DNA of 63,040 nucleotides, from positions 1-63,040 of the forward strand of contig JAHLLK010000028.1 in NCBI GenBank assembly GCA_020444165.1, written 5' to 3'. Source of the stretch: Deltaproteobacteria bacterium. Lineage in GTDB: Bacteria > Desulfobacterota > Desulfarculia > Desulfarculales > Desulfarculaceae. The first letter of the stretch is position 1. Each line of letters begins with the position of its first letter. The notes beneath the pieces are model-generated. The model searched no databases, was not told where the DNA came from, and saw only the letters and a program-made list of their open reading frames with translations. Below are positions 1 through 10,400 of the stretch, piece by piece. Both the position numbers and the translations under genes were made by a program.

Positions 1-377
1 GCGGGCATCTCGGACATGGCCCTGGAAAAGGCCTCCACCCTGAGCCAGGGCGACCTGAAGCGCCTGGAGGTGGCCCGGGCCGTGGCCACCGATCCGGAGC
101 TTTTGCTCCTGGACGAGCCCTTTGGCGGGCTCAGCCCGGCCGAGACCGAGCTGATGGCCAAGTCCATCGAGCGGCTCCACCAGGGCGGCCGCTTCGGCCG
201 GCTGCACAGCGAAGGCCCGGCCATGATCATCATCGAGCACAAATTGCCCCAGCTCATGAAGATCGCCGACCGCATCGTAGTGCTGGACTTCGGCACCATC
301 ATCGCCGACGGCACCCCGGAGGACATCGTGGCCAACCCGGAGGTCATCAAGGCCTATCTGGGCCAGGGAGGCGTGTA

Positions 378-378
<1 letters not shown>
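1..378 (+). CDS. livG: Branched-chain amino acid ABC transporter ATPase LivG, 3' part
   Basis: The frame is open from base 1, so the N-terminus and Walker A lie outside the window. What remains is the C-terminal half of an ABC ATPase: a signature-like TLSQGDLKRLEVARA, Walker B with LLLLDEP, and an H-loop region IIIEHKL. The tail DRIVVLDFGTIIADGTPEDI followed by VIKAYLG is typical of LivG. The stop TAG shares its last base with the GTG start of livF, so the two are translationally coupled. In known systems LivG and LivF form the ATPase pair for a LivH/LivM permease. Assignment to the Liv family is firm; the actual substrate is inferred. Confidence 0.9.
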
Positions 379-1127
<749 letters not shown>

Positions 1128-1162
1128 GCTGGACATTTCAGGCAGACGGGGCGTACGGCTTC

Positions 1163-1268
1163 GCCAGATGCCCGCCGGCGGCGTTGCGGACTTCGCTCCA
1201 ACCTCGACGTAGCTTTGGCTACGCCTCCGGTTGTCGCTTGTCCGTCGCCTTGCCGGCAACCATCTGGC
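1163..1268. repeat. 106-bp imperfect palindrome downstream of livF
   Basis: The ends are GCCAGATG and CATCTGGC. The two halves stay alignable along most of their length, with GCCGGC near both bases, and close on a tip of GTAGC-TTTG-GCTAC. It could act as the transcription end of the liv operon or be a mobile palindromic element. No T-run follows it. The rest of 1128-1451 holds no supported gene. Confidence 0.5.
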
Positions 1269-1451
1269 TGTGCCGCTACAACGGCAATGTGTCCCCGAAA
1301 AATCGGGAGCCGGCAAACGAAAGAACCGAACAAATCAAAGCGCAATTGACTTAGCCACCCGCGCCTTCCAGAAAAACGTCGCTAGAGGCCGGGCTCGCGG
1401 CCCCTCCCGCCTCTCTATCCGCCTAAATGAGGCCTCACTCAACAAAAAGGC

Positions 1452-1514
1452 TTGACTCTTTTTGTGGCATATATAATATGTTGGGCCATTAACGTATAGT
1501 AAAGATAAACGTAT
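1452..1514 (+). promoter_or_regulatory. Putative promoter and direct repeats before the acyl-CoA dehydrogenase
   Basis: An AT-rich island in GC-rich surroundings. TTGACT (1452-1457) is followed by TATAAT (1472-1477) with a short 14-bp spacer, or by TAATAT (1474-1479) with 16 bp. Downstream, AACGTAT occurs at 1491-1497 and again at 1508-1514, a 17-bp phase that could hold a regulator over the early transcribed region. The gene starts at 1589 behind AGGAGAGAAAC. Confidence 0.45.
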
Positions 1515-1588
1515 GGCGCGGGTCTGCAATATATGCCACCCCGGCCCTGCCCCGCCGCCATCCCCGCCTCACCAGTCAGGAGAGAAAC

Positions 1589-3409
1589 ATGGGCGTCAGC
1601 CATTTCCGCCGCGATACCCGGGACCATAAATTCATCCTGTTCGAGCATCTCGGCCTGGACCGTCTGGCCAGCTACCCCGCCTTCGAAGGCTTCAGCCCCG
1701 ATGACTACAACATGATCCTCGACGAGGGCTGGAAAGTGGCCAAGGAGGTGCTGAGCCCGGCCATGCAGGACGGCGACCGCATCGGCTGCGTCTGGGAAGA
1801 CGGCGAGGTGCGTACTCCTGACTCCCACAAGGATTGCTGGCGGGTCATGTTCGAGAACGGCTGGCCTGGCGCGGTCCACAACCCCGAGTTCGGCGGCCAG
1901 GGCCTGCCCGGGATGGTGGGCGGCCTGCTGAGCGATTTCTTCAACGGGGCCAACATGGCCATGATGACCTTCTTCGGCCTCACCGTGGGCAACGGCCACC
2001 TCATCGAGAACTTCGGCACCGACGGGGACCGCGCCCTCTATGTGGAGAAGATGTACACCGGCCAGTGGGCCGGCACCATGTGCCTCACCGAGCCCGACGC
2101 CGGCTCGGACGTGGGCTCCCTCCGGACCAAGGCCGTGCCCGACCCCGCGGCCGGCGATCCCCGGGTCTACAGGATAGAGGGCAACAAGCGCTTCATCACC
2201 TGCGGTCAGCACGACCTGGCCGAGAACATCATTCACTTGGTGCTGGCCCGCATCGAAGGCGGCCCCGCCGGCACCAAGGGCATCAGCCTATTCATCGTGC
2301 CCAAGATCTGGGTCAACCCCGACGGCTCCCTGGGCGAGCCCAACGATGTGGTCTGCACCGGCATCGAGCACAAGATGGGCATCCACGGCTCGGCCACCTG
2401 CTCGCTGTCCTTTGGCGAAAAGGGCGGCTGCCGGGGCATCCTCCTGGGTGAGCCCCACAGCGGCATGGCCAAGATGTTCCAGATGATGAACTCGGCCCGC
2501 ATCGGCTCCGGCGTCCAGGCCCTGGGCGCCACGGGCAGCGCCTATGACACCGCCCGCACCTACGCCAAGGAGCGGGTGCAGGGCGCGCCCCTGACCGAGC
2601 GCCACGGCGCCGCGGTGCCCATCATCCAGCACGAGGACGTGCGCCGCATGCTCATGAACCAGAAGGCGGGCACCGAGGCCATGCGCGCCTTCATCGCCTA
2701 TCTGCTCCTGCACCAGGACATCAGCTTCCACGACCCGGACCAGGAGACCGCCCGCCGGGCCGGGCTCCGGGTGGAGCTGTTGACCCCCCTGGTCAAGGCC
2801 CACCTCACCGACGCCTGCTATATGCTGTGCCGCGACGCCATCCAGACCCTGGGCGGCTCGGGCTACTGCCGCGACTACCCGGCGGAGCAGCACGCCCGCG
2901 ACGTCAAGATCCTCTCCATCTGGGAAGGCACCAACTACATCCAGGCCCTGGACCTGGTGGGCCGCAAGCTGGGCCTCGCCGGCGGCAAGGTGTTCAAGGA
3001 GCTGTTGGGCGAGATGCTGGCTTTTGCCCGGGAGAATGAGACCGACCAGGACTTTGCCCGCGACTTCGAGCTGCTGGCCCAGTGCACCGGCCTGGTGGGC
3101 GATTTCGCCAAGCGCTTCATGGCCAATTTCCAGGAGGGCAAGGTCGCCCTGGCGCCCATGTACGCCACCCGCTTCCTGGACTCCTTTGCCGAGGTGATGC
3201 TGGCCTATCTCCTCTTGCAGCAAGGGCTCATCGCCCGGGCCAAGCTGGCCGGCGTGGCCCCCGACTCGGCCGACGGCGTGTTCTACCGCGGCAAAATCGC
3301 CAGCGTGAAGTTCTACTGCCGCAACGTCCTGGTCAACGGCTTCAGCCGCCACCACGCCCTGCGCCTGGAAGACCTCTCGGCCCTGGAGACGCCGGAAGAG
3401 GCTTTTTAA
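1589..3409 (+). CDS. Acyl-CoA dehydrogenase, long DmdC-like type
   Basis: A 606-residue FAD-dependent acyl-CoA dehydrogenase that would introduce a 2,3-double bond into an acyl-CoA and pass electrons to ETF. The start has a good ribosome site (AGGAGAGAAAC, 5-9 bases before ATG). FAD/substrate motifs include MCLTEPDAGSDVGSL (about residue 165) and the C-terminal helix motif around LSIWEGTNYIQALDL (about residue 445), followed by an extra C-terminal domain of about 140 residues. That extension and the 600-residue length match the DmdC / 3-methylmercaptopropionyl-CoA dehydrogenase branch rather than short-chain enzymes of about 380 residues. Sulfate reducers use such enzymes for fatty or aromatic acid degradation; the substrate here is unknown. 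It appears monocistronic. Confidence 0.92.
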   Translation: MGVSHFRRDTRDHKFILFEHLGLDRLASYPAFEGFSPDDYNMILDEGWKVAKEVLSPAMQDGDRIGCVWEDGEVRTPDSHKDCWRVMFENGWPGAVHNPEFGGQGLPGMVGGLLSDFFNGANMAMMTFFGLTVGNGHLIENFGTDGDRALYVEKMYTGQWAGTMCLTEPDAGSDVGSLRTKAVPDPAAGDPRVYRIEGNKRFITCGQHDLAENIIHLVLARIEGGPAGTKGISLFIVPKIWVNPDGSLGEPNDVVCTGIEHKMGIHGSATCSLSFGEKGGCRGILLGEPHSGMAKMFQMMNSARIGSGVQALGATGSAYDTARTYAKERVQGAPLTERHGAAVPIIQHEDVRRMLMNQKAGTEAMRAFIAYLLLHQDISFHDPDQETARRAGLRVELLTPLVKAHLTDACYMLCRDAIQTLGGSGYCRDYPAEQHARDVKILSIWEGTNYIQALDLVGRKLGLAGGKVFKELLGEMLAFARENETDQDFARDFELLAQCTGLVGDFAKRFMANFQEGKVALAPMYATRFLDSFAEVMLAYLLLQQGLIARAKLAGVAPDSADGVFYRGKIASVKFYCRNVLVNGFSRHHALRLEDLSALETPEEAF

Positions 3410-3460
3410 AAAAAGATGTGGGGGGAACCCCCTTCCCCCAAAAAAACTTGATGGGTCAAC

Positions 3461-3610
3461 TATCAGGCTGTTGAAAAACAGCCTGATAGGCGCGCCAGGG
3501 ACGGTGCGCCAAATTGCGCGGCCTTGAAAAGGCAAGCAATTTGTCCATCTTGGCAAAACGACGCTTTTGCCAAGATGGGTTGAAAAAGTCCATGGATGGA
3601 CTTTTTCAAC
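3461..3610. repeat. Composite palindromic repeat cluster 3' of the acyl-CoA dehydrogenase
   Basis: Four stem-loops in a row. 3461-3488 is a 12-bp perfect stem with a GAAA tetraloop (CAGGCTGTT core). 3489-3510 is an 8-bp stem with loop AGGGAC. 3545-3578 is a 14-bp perfect stem built on CTTGGCAAAA. 3579-3610 is a 14-bp perfect stem built on GTTGAAAAAGTCCA. Related modules recur at 6943-7026, 34614-34706, 41769-42025 and 62972-63037, so this is a dispersed intergenic repeat family. It lies between convergent genes and probably also ends transcription. 3410-3445 carries a partial copy of the G-run/C-run terminator motif seen near 46800. Confidence 0.75.
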
Positions 3611-3676
3611 ACCCAGCTAGCAGGCTGCTCTCCAACAGCCCGTTAGGCGCCCCATAGCCCTTTGCTAGTCGTGGGG

Positions 3677-5734
3677 TTATTGGACCGGGGCGCTGCCCGG
3701 CGCCGGGGCCTGGCGGGAATGCTCCGCCCGGTCGGCCATCTCCGTGGCGATGACCCGGAACTCCTCCTGCGCCTGGAGGAAAACGTCCACGATATCCGGG
3801 TCGAATTGGCTCCCCCGCCCCTGACGGATGATCTCCGCGGCCTCGGCCAGGGAAATGGATTTCTTGTATACCCGGGGGGACACCAGGGCGTCGTAAACGT
3901 CGGCCACCGCCATGAGCCGGCCGGCCAGGGGGATGTCATCCCCCCGCAAACCCTGGGGATAGCCCTTGCCGTCCCATCTTTCGTGGTGGGTGTGGGCCAC
4001 GTCGCAGGCCATCTGGAGAAAATAGTTGTCGCCTATGCCGCGTCCCGCCCGCTGCAATGCCTCCAGCCCGTAGGTGGTGTGCTTCTTCATCACCTCGTAC
4101 TCCTCCGGGGTAAGGGGGCCCGGTTTCAGGAGGACCGCGTCGGGCACCCCCACCTTGCCCACGTCGTGCAAGGGAGCGCAGAGCACCAATTGTTCCCCAT
4201 AGGCGTCGTCCAGGCTGCGCCGGTACTTGGGGTGCTCCTTCAGGTGGGACACCAGGATCTTCACGTACATCTGGGTGCGCTGGATGTGGCCGCCGGTTTC
4301 GCTGTGCCGGGTTTCGGCCAGGCTGGCCAGGGAAACGATGGTGGCCTGTTGGGTGATGGCCAAGTCCCTGGTGCGCTTCTTGACTATCTGTTCCTCGCGC
4401 CAAAAGCGGATCAGGGTCAGCATGGAAAAGGTGAGGGCCAGGGTAAGGGTGGGCCACAGGGGCGACCAGAAGAGCCCCAGCTCCTTGAGGGACCAGGCCG
4501 AGCCGCCTATCACCAGCCCGGCCCCCGCCAGGGTGGCCAGGAAACCGCCCAGGGCGTGGGACCGCGCCAACCACAGGGTGGAAAACAAGCCGCAGACCAG
4601 GATCAGGAGCCACACCAGGCCCGGGGCATAGGCGGGCTGGACCAGGTAGTCGCCCGCCAAGAGGTTGTCCAGGATGTTGGCTTGCACCTCCACCCCAGAG
4701 GTGGCGGAGTGCAGGGGGGTGGCCCGCAGGTCCTTCAGGCCGGCGGCCGAGGTTCCCACCAAAACGAGCTTGCCGGCAATCGCTTCGCGGGCCACCCGGC
4801 CGTCCAGGATATCCGTGGCCGACAAGCTGGGAAAGGTCCCGGCCGGGCCGCGGTAGTTGATGAGCATCTGCCCCTGGGCGTCCACCGGGATCAGGTTTTC
4901 CTTCACCTGCAGGCTCTGGGCCCCCAGGGCGGCCAGGTGGACGATGAGGTGGTTGCCCCCCCGCATCCGCAGGTAGGTGGCCAGGGCCAGGCTGGGGAAA
5001 AACCGCTCGCGGTACTGGATGAGCAGCGGCACGCGGCGCAGCACCCCGTCCGCGTCCAGCCCCACGTCCACGAAGCCCATGCGCTTCACCGCCGCGGCGA
5101 GGGAAGGGAGATTGCAGACCACGCCGCGGGCCGTAAACCAGGGGGAGCGCACGACGTCCCCGCCCGAGGCCCGGCGCTCCACCACCGTCACCGGGCGCAG
5201 GATGCAGCCCATAGGCCCGGCCGCCTCTTTTGGCCCGAACAGAAATTTCATGCCCAGGACAAAAGGCCCCCCCTTGAGGGTGGCGGCCAGGAGGCGGTCG
5301 TTGTCCATCCACGCGAGGTCCGGGGGCGTCACCTGGATGGTTACCCCCAACTCCCGGCTCATCTCCTCCTGCACCACGGCCAGGGAGGTGCGGTCCGGCT
5401 CGGTGAGCAGAAAGTCGATGGCCACCACCGTGGCGCCCAGGTGATTGACCGCGTCCAGCAGATGGGCCACCAGGTAGCGCGGCCAGGGCCACTGCCCCCG
5501 CCTGGCCACGCTTTTTTCATCCACGTCCACCATGACGATGCGGCCCGCCGGGGGCGTCTGGCCCAGGGCCCGGAGCATGGTGTCGTAGGTCTTGTGGTCC
5601 AGGAAAACCAAAAACGGGGGCTGCCAGATGTAGACGGCCGACATCAGCGCCGTGAGCGCCAGCCCCACCGCGATGATGAACAGCCTTCCTCCCGCCCGGG
5701 AGCGTCTTCCCGCCTTGGCCGGCCAGCGAAACAT
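3677..5734 (-). CDS. CHASE2 sensor with HD-GYP cyclic-di-GMP phosphodiesterase domain
   Basis: A 685-residue membrane protein. A TM segment lies near residues 17-37, a CHASE2 extracytoplasmic sensor domain spans about 40-345, and three hydrophobic helices lie between 370 and 445. A cytoplasmic HD-GYP domain follows (about 460-665). The HD pair is H523/D524 in LHDVGKVGVPD, and the GYP motif is in GKGYPQGL (about 589-596), so the metal site looks intact and c-di-GMP hydrolysis is plausible. The ATG abuts the stop of the OmpA-like gene, indicating an operon with the FecR and OmpA genes. CHASE2 proteins are often encoded beside FecR-domain proteins, which suggests an envelope-sensing module feeding into c-di-GMP signalling. 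Confidence 0.88.
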   Translation of the reverse strand: MFRWPAKAGRRSRAGGRLFIIAVGLALTALMSAVYIWQPPFLVFLDHKTYDTMLRALGQTPPAGRIVMVDVDEKSVARRGQWPWPRYLVAHLLDAVNHLGATVVAIDFLLTEPDRTSLAVVQEEMSRELGVTIQVTPPDLAWMDNDRLLAATLKGGPFVLGMKFLFGPKEAAGPMGCILRPVTVVERRASGGDVVRSPWFTARGVVCNLPSLAAAVKRMGFVDVGLDADGVLRRVPLLIQYRERFFPSLALATYLRMRGGNHLIVHLAALGAQSLQVKENLIPVDAQGQMLINYRGPAGTFPSLSATDILDGRVAREAIAGKLVLVGTSAAGLKDLRATPLHSATSGVEVQANILDNLLAGDYLVQPAYAPGLVWLLILVCGLFSTLWLARSHALGGFLATLAGAGLVIGGSAWSLKELGLFWSPLWPTLTLALTFSMLTLIRFWREEQIVKKRTRDLAITQQATIVSLASLAETRHSETGGHIQRTQMYVKILVSHLKEHPKYRRSLDDAYGEQLVLCAPLHDVGKVGVPDAVLLKPGPLTPEEYEVMKKHTTYGLEALQRAGRGIGDNYFLQMACDVAHTHHERWDGKGYPQGLRGDDIPLAGRLMAVADVYDALVSPRVYKKSISLAEAAEIIRQGRGSQFDPDIVDVFLQAQEEFRVIATEMADRAEHSRQAPAPGSAPVQ

Positions 5735-6337
5735 CTACCTGACCGTCACCTCTACCCGGCGGTTGCGCGGCTCGGCCACGTTGTCCCCCGTGGGGATCAG
5801 CAAGCGGCTCTCGCCGTGGGAGGTTATCTCCAGGATCTTGGGATCGAGCCCCATCCCGATCAACCGCTGGGCCACCGCTTGCGCCCGCTGGAGGGACAGC
5901 TTGAGGTTGTACTGCTCGTCGCCCAGGGTGTCGCAATGGCCCACCACGCTGACGTCCACCGAGGAGCGGTCTTGCACCGCATGCACCACCTTGGGCAACA
6001 AGGCCCGGGAATCATCGACCAGCGCGATGGAGTTGGGCTGGAAGTAGAGCAGGAAATGCAGGGGCGCCAGGGGCCTGGCGGCCAGGGCGCTCCCGAAACG
6101 GCTTTGAATTTCCGCCTCCTGCATCTCCGCGGGAGCCTCGGGAGCCTTTTGCGGGCTCGCCACGAAAGTGGCCTGCCCCGCCTCCCGCAGGGTTTGGCTT
6201 CCCCCGGAGTTCTTGACCTCCACCTGGCCCACCCGGCCATCGGGATTGGGGATCAAGACCACCACGTCCTTGGGGGCGCAGGCCGCCAGGGCCAAGAGGC
6301 ACCCCAGGAGCGCCAGCCAGCCGTATTTTCCGGTCAT
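5735..6337 (-). CDS. OmpA-family peptidoglycan-binding lipoprotein
   Basis: 200 residues when started at the ATG at 6337, which has AGGAGG seven bases upstream; an in-frame start 18 bases earlier lacks such a site. The N-terminus is a lipoprotein signal with lipobox LAAC, so it is probably anchored by a lipidated Cys. The C-terminal half (about residues 90-200) is an OmpA domain with VVGHCDTLGDEQYNLKLS and the final RNRRVEVTV, the usual peptidoglycan-binding signature. Between them is a Ser/Ala/Glu-rich spacer. It is the middle gene of the fecR-ompA-CHASE2 operon. It probably tethers the sensor system to the cell wall; whether it faces the inner or outer membrane is not decided by the sequence. 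Confidence 0.87.
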   Translation of the reverse strand: MTGKYGWLALLGCLLALAACAPKDVVVLIPNPDGRVGQVEVKNSGGSQTLREAGQATFVASPQKAPEAPAEMQEAEIQSRFGSALAARPLAPLHFLLYFQPNSIALVDDSRALLPKVVHAVQDRSSVDVSVVGHCDTLGDEQYNLKLSLQRAQAVAQRLIGMGLDPKILEITSHGESRLLIPTGDNVAEPRNRRVEVTVR

Positions 6338-6351
6338 GGTCCTGCCTCCTC

Positions 6352-6822
6352 TCACTGGCCGGCCACCTGCACCAGGAAGTGGGTGCCCCGGGTGGCGATG
6401 GTGGCGTTGGGGGTCTCCACCCGCACCGCCGCGGGCCGCATCTGGCCGATCTGGCCGGTGAGGAAGCTGGCCGTGCCCCGGGTCATCCGGGTCACCATGC
6501 CCAGTTTGTTCTCCACTGGGGAGAACTCGAACTCCTCCAGGGCCAGTTCACTGTCCGGCCCCAGGGAAACCACGCTGTCGTCGCGCAGGATGATCCCCAG
6601 CGAACCGTCGGGGCCGGTGCGCAATACGTCGCTGAGCATGAGTTGTTGATTGTTGCGCGCAGGCATAGTTTGCCCCCCGCGAATGATCTGGGCGCTGCCC
6701 GAGACGTTGCGCAGGCTGCCGACCATGACCTCTTCGGCCCAGGCCAGGCCGGCCGCGGCCAGGGTCAATCCGGTCAGCAGGGCAAAAGGAATCAGGAGCT
6801 TTTTTGGGGTGTGGCCGAACAT
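6352..6822 (-). CDS. Secreted FecR-domain protein
   Basis: 156 residues with a signal peptide (Lys-Lys, a hydrophobic run, cleavage near AWA-EE) and one FecR domain covering nearly all of the mature part: GSAQIIRGGQ, then LRTGPDGSLGIILRDDSVVSL, then NATIATRGTHF at the end. The start follows AAGGAGGAACCG. Unlike anti-sigma FecR it has no transmembrane or sigma-binding N-terminus, so it is a free periplasmic or surface FecR. It is the first gene of the three-gene operon ending in the CHASE2/HD-GYP protein and may be a ligand or partner of the sensor domain. Function is otherwise unknown. Confidence 0.85.
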   Translation of the reverse strand: MFGHTPKKLLIPFALLTGLTLAAAGLAWAEEVMVGSLRNVSGSAQIIRGGQTMPARNNQQLMLSDVLRTGPDGSLGIILRDDSVVSLGPDSELALEEFEFSPVENKLGMVTRMTRGTASFLTGQIGQMRPAAVRVETPNATIATRGTHFLVQVAGQ

Positions 6823-6877
6823 CGGTTCCTCCTTGCCTACCCAGTTTTGTAAAATGCGGCCATTGCACTGTGAAACA

Positions 6878-7060
6878 CATAAATCATCTTTATTTTATAT
6901 CAAAAATAGCTGTGAAAATTGATTACGGCAGGCAATGGCCGAGGCGGGCCAAGGATGGCCCGCCAAATTGCATGCTTCAAAATGCTTGCAATTTGTGAGG
7001 CTTGGCAAAACCGCGTTTTGCCAAGCCGACATTGCACGGGGCAGGACGCCCCTTGCAATG
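6878..7060. repeat. AT-rich promoter island and palindromic repeat cluster
   Basis: 6878-6925 is strongly AT-rich and is the likely promoter area for the minus-strand fecR operon, though no clean -35/-10 pair could be chosen. Next comes a copy of the modular repeat family: 6943-6964 (8-bp stem GGCGGGCC, loop AAGGAT), then AAATTGC/GCAATTT arms, then 7000-7026 (11-bp stem built on CTTGGCAAAA). An imperfect palindrome of CATTGCA/TGCAATG type follows at about 7030-7060. The remaining 7061-7444 shows no gene and no recognised RNA. Confidence 0.6.
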
Positions 7061-7444
7061 CTCTCAAAATAGCCGCCTCCCTTTTCGGCTTTCCCCGGAC
7101 GCCCGGGCCGGGCCAGGAAAAGCACCCTGGCGGGCAGGCTGGGGTTCGCCCCAAAAGATGCAGTCCAAAGCGGTGACCATAATTGTATTTATGCCGTTGG
7201 TCCAAAAAATTCCGCGTACTTTTTCGGCAATCGAGCAGGGCGAGGCGGCGCGGCCAAGTAAAATTCAAATTACCTCATTTGCCACCGTTACACAAAGCCG
7301 GGGTTGTGGCGCCGGGGGCTTTCCGGGGTAAAAGTGGATTGCGTGGAGGTATTCTTGTTGAATCTCGCGGCTTGGCCGGAGGCTCGATAACCAGCGCCAA
7401 GCCACGAATCCAAGGGGCGGGTCGGCCGCGCCGCGGGAATCGTC

Positions 7445-10400
7445 CTAGCCTCCAGGTTCCGAATCCAGCACCCGGCGGACCGTGGTCAACAGGTCCCGGC
7501 GCATGAAGGGCTTGGCCACGAAGCCCGCCGCCCCGGCCGTGAGGGAGGCCTGCACCTGGCCGTGGGCCGCGTAGCCGCTGGCGATGACCACCTTGGCCCG
7601 GGGGTCCTGGCGCAAAAGCTCCTGCAGGCAGGCGTGGCCGCCCATCCCGGGCATGCCGAGATCCAGGAGCACCAGGGCGATGGGGGGGGTCTCAGGGCGG
7701 TAGGCCTCCAGAGCCTCCTCCCCGCTGGCCGCGGTCAAGACCCGATAGCCCAGGCCGGCCAGCATGCGCGAGGCCACGGTGCGCACCGGCGCTTCGTCAT
7801 CCACCACCAGGATGGTCTCGCTGCCGGCCAAGAGGGCCTCCGGGCTGGGCGGAGTCTCCAGCACCGCGGCCTCGCCCGTGGGGCAGACCGGCAGATAGAG
7901 CTGGAACACCGCGCCGCCGCCCGGCTCGCTGTCGCAGAACACATACCCGCCGTGGTCCTTGACGATGCCGAAGACGATGGACAAGCCCAGGCCGGTGCCC
8001 TTGCCCACCTCCTTGGTGGTGTAGAAGGGATCGAAGATCTTTTCCTGGATGTCCTGGTCCATGCCCTGGCCGGTGTCCCGCACCCTGAGGAGCACATAGT
8101 CCCCCGGCAGCACCTCCAGGTAGCGCCGGGCAAACTCCTGGTCCAGGGTGGCCGGAGCGGTCTCGATGATCAGCCGGCCGCCGGCCGGCATGGCGTCCGC
8201 CGCGTTGGAGGCCAGGTTCAACAGCACCTGCTCCAATTGATTGGGGTCGGCGTTGACCAGGGGCAGGTCGTCGGCCAGGTTCACCTCCAGGCGGATCATT
8301 TTGGGCAGGCTGCTTTGCAACAGGGGCAGGGCATGGTTGATGAGCTTGTTCAGGACCAGCGGCCGGCGATGGGACTCTCCCTTGCGGCTGAAGGTCAAAA
8401 GCTGTTTGACCAGGAGGCGGGCCCGCTCGGCCGCGCCCAGCACCTGGGCCAGCTCCAGGGAATTGTCCTCCCCCTCCCGCGCCCCGTCCAGGGCCAGCTC
8501 GGTGAAGCCGAAGATGGCGCTGAGGATGTTGTTGAAGTCGTGGGCGATGCCGCCGGCCAGGGTGCCGATGGCCTCCATTTTCTGGGCCTGGCGCAGCTCG
8601 GCCTCCAGACGCCCCCGCTCCTTGTCGGCCTGCACCTGGGCCGTGATGTCGGTGATGATGGAGCAGATGCCGATGAGTTCCCCGGCCGAGTCCCGCAAAT
8701 AGTCCCAATCCACCCGCACGTGCACCAGGCGGCCGTCCGGGGTCCGCTCCAGGTTGTAATGGGTCTGGGGCGCGGGCTGCCGGGCGATGGCGGCCAGATA
8801 CTCCCGCCGGGTGACCTCCTTGCGCCCCGGGTCGGCCACCAGGTCCCAGATGAAGCGGCCGTCCAGTCCGTTCCAGGCGGCCCCGTACAACCGCCGGTGG
8901 GCCGGGTTGCTGAACATGATGCGCCCCTCCCGGTCGGAGAGCAGGATGCCGTAGGGCGAGGACTCCACGATGGCCCGGTAGCGCTCTTGGGCGGCGGCAA
9001 GGGCCTCCTCGGCCGCCTTGCGTTGGCTGATGTCCCGGTGGATGCCCATGAGCCCCCAGACGTTGCCCGAGGCGTCCTCGATCTGGGCGCTCAGGGTCTC
9101 CGCCTGCACCAGGCTGCCGTCCCGGCGGCGGTACACGAACTCGAAAGGCTCCCGGCGGACGTCACCCCCCGGCCGGAAGGCTCGTTGGCCGGCCTCCAGA
9201 AAGGCCTCCTCGTCCGTGTAAAGGACACGGGTGCTCTGGCCCTGCACCTCCTCCAGGCGGTAGCCGAACATCTTCTCGGCCGCCGGATTCATCAGCATGA
9301 TCCGGCGCTCCGGATCAGCCAGGACCAGCGCGTCGGTCATGGCGTTGAAGATGGCGCTGAAGCGGGCCTCGGACTCCCGGAGCGCCTCCTCGGCCTCTTT
9401 TCGCTCGGTGATCTCGTGCACAAAGCTCAGGACTTGCCGCTGCTCCGGCAGGTGAAAGGCGCTGACCTCCACCTCCATGAGGCTGCCGTCGGTCCGCCGG
9501 TGCCGGGTCTCGTAGCGCGACCAGCCGCGTTCCCCCATGCGGGCGGCATGGGCCGTCACCGCGGGGGAGTCTTCCCGGGCCTCCAGATCGCCGATACGCA
9601 TGGTCAGGAGCTGTTCCGCGGCAAAGCCGGACATGCGCACATAGGCGTCGTTGAACTCCAGGATGCGTCCCTCCTCGTCCACCACCAGGAAGCCGTCCAG
9701 GGAGTTCCGGACCATGGTCAGGTAGCGCTTCTGCCCCTGGCGGATGGCCCGGTTGGCCCGCACCAGCTTCACCTGGGAGGCCACCAACAAGCCGATCCAC
9801 AACAGCAGGGCTCCCCCCACCACCGAGGCCGGCAGGACCACCTCCCGATACTGCTCCCACAAGGTGACCGGCTGGTTGATCACCACACTGCCCGCGGGCA
9901 GGCGGTCCAGGGGGATGCCGAAGCGCTGGAGCGCCAGGTAATCAAACTTGGGTGCGGACACGCTGGCGGCCACCGGGATGTCGGCGGCCGGGCGGCCGCC
10001 CAGGACTTGCAAGGCTATTTGGGCCGCCCGCTCCCCGTGGTGCACCCCGTCGATGAGCCGGCCGCCCACGGTGCCGTAGCCCAGCCGGGTTTCCTGCAGG
10101 GTGTAAACCGGGGCCGGCGAGGCCTGGCTGAACAGCTCGGTGCTCTGGGCCCGGGAAAACACCCGGCCGGTGGCATCGGTTACATAGGAAAGGAGAAACA
10201 CCGCGTTGTCCCGGGGCAGTCTCCGGAGTAGGCGCTCCAGCCGGGCCAGGGGCACGTTGGGCGCAAAGTCGACCGTGAGCTTGTCCGCGAAACGCGGCAG
10301 GACCTTTTCCATCTCCCGGCGCATGGCCAGGCCGCTGGCCGAGTAGTCGTGGATGGCCAGGGCCCGGTGGAGCCCTGGCTGGAGGGACAGGGCCAGCTCC

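Noticed and set aside
1231..1455. Short ORF downstream of livF
   Set aside because: Overlaps the 106-bp palindrome, has no ribosome site and an Arg-rich composition without any motif.
3662..6649. Open frame of 995 codons on the plus strand
   Set aside because: Antisense to the fecR-ompA-CHASE2 operon, whose genes have motifs and ribosome sites; the shadow product has neither.
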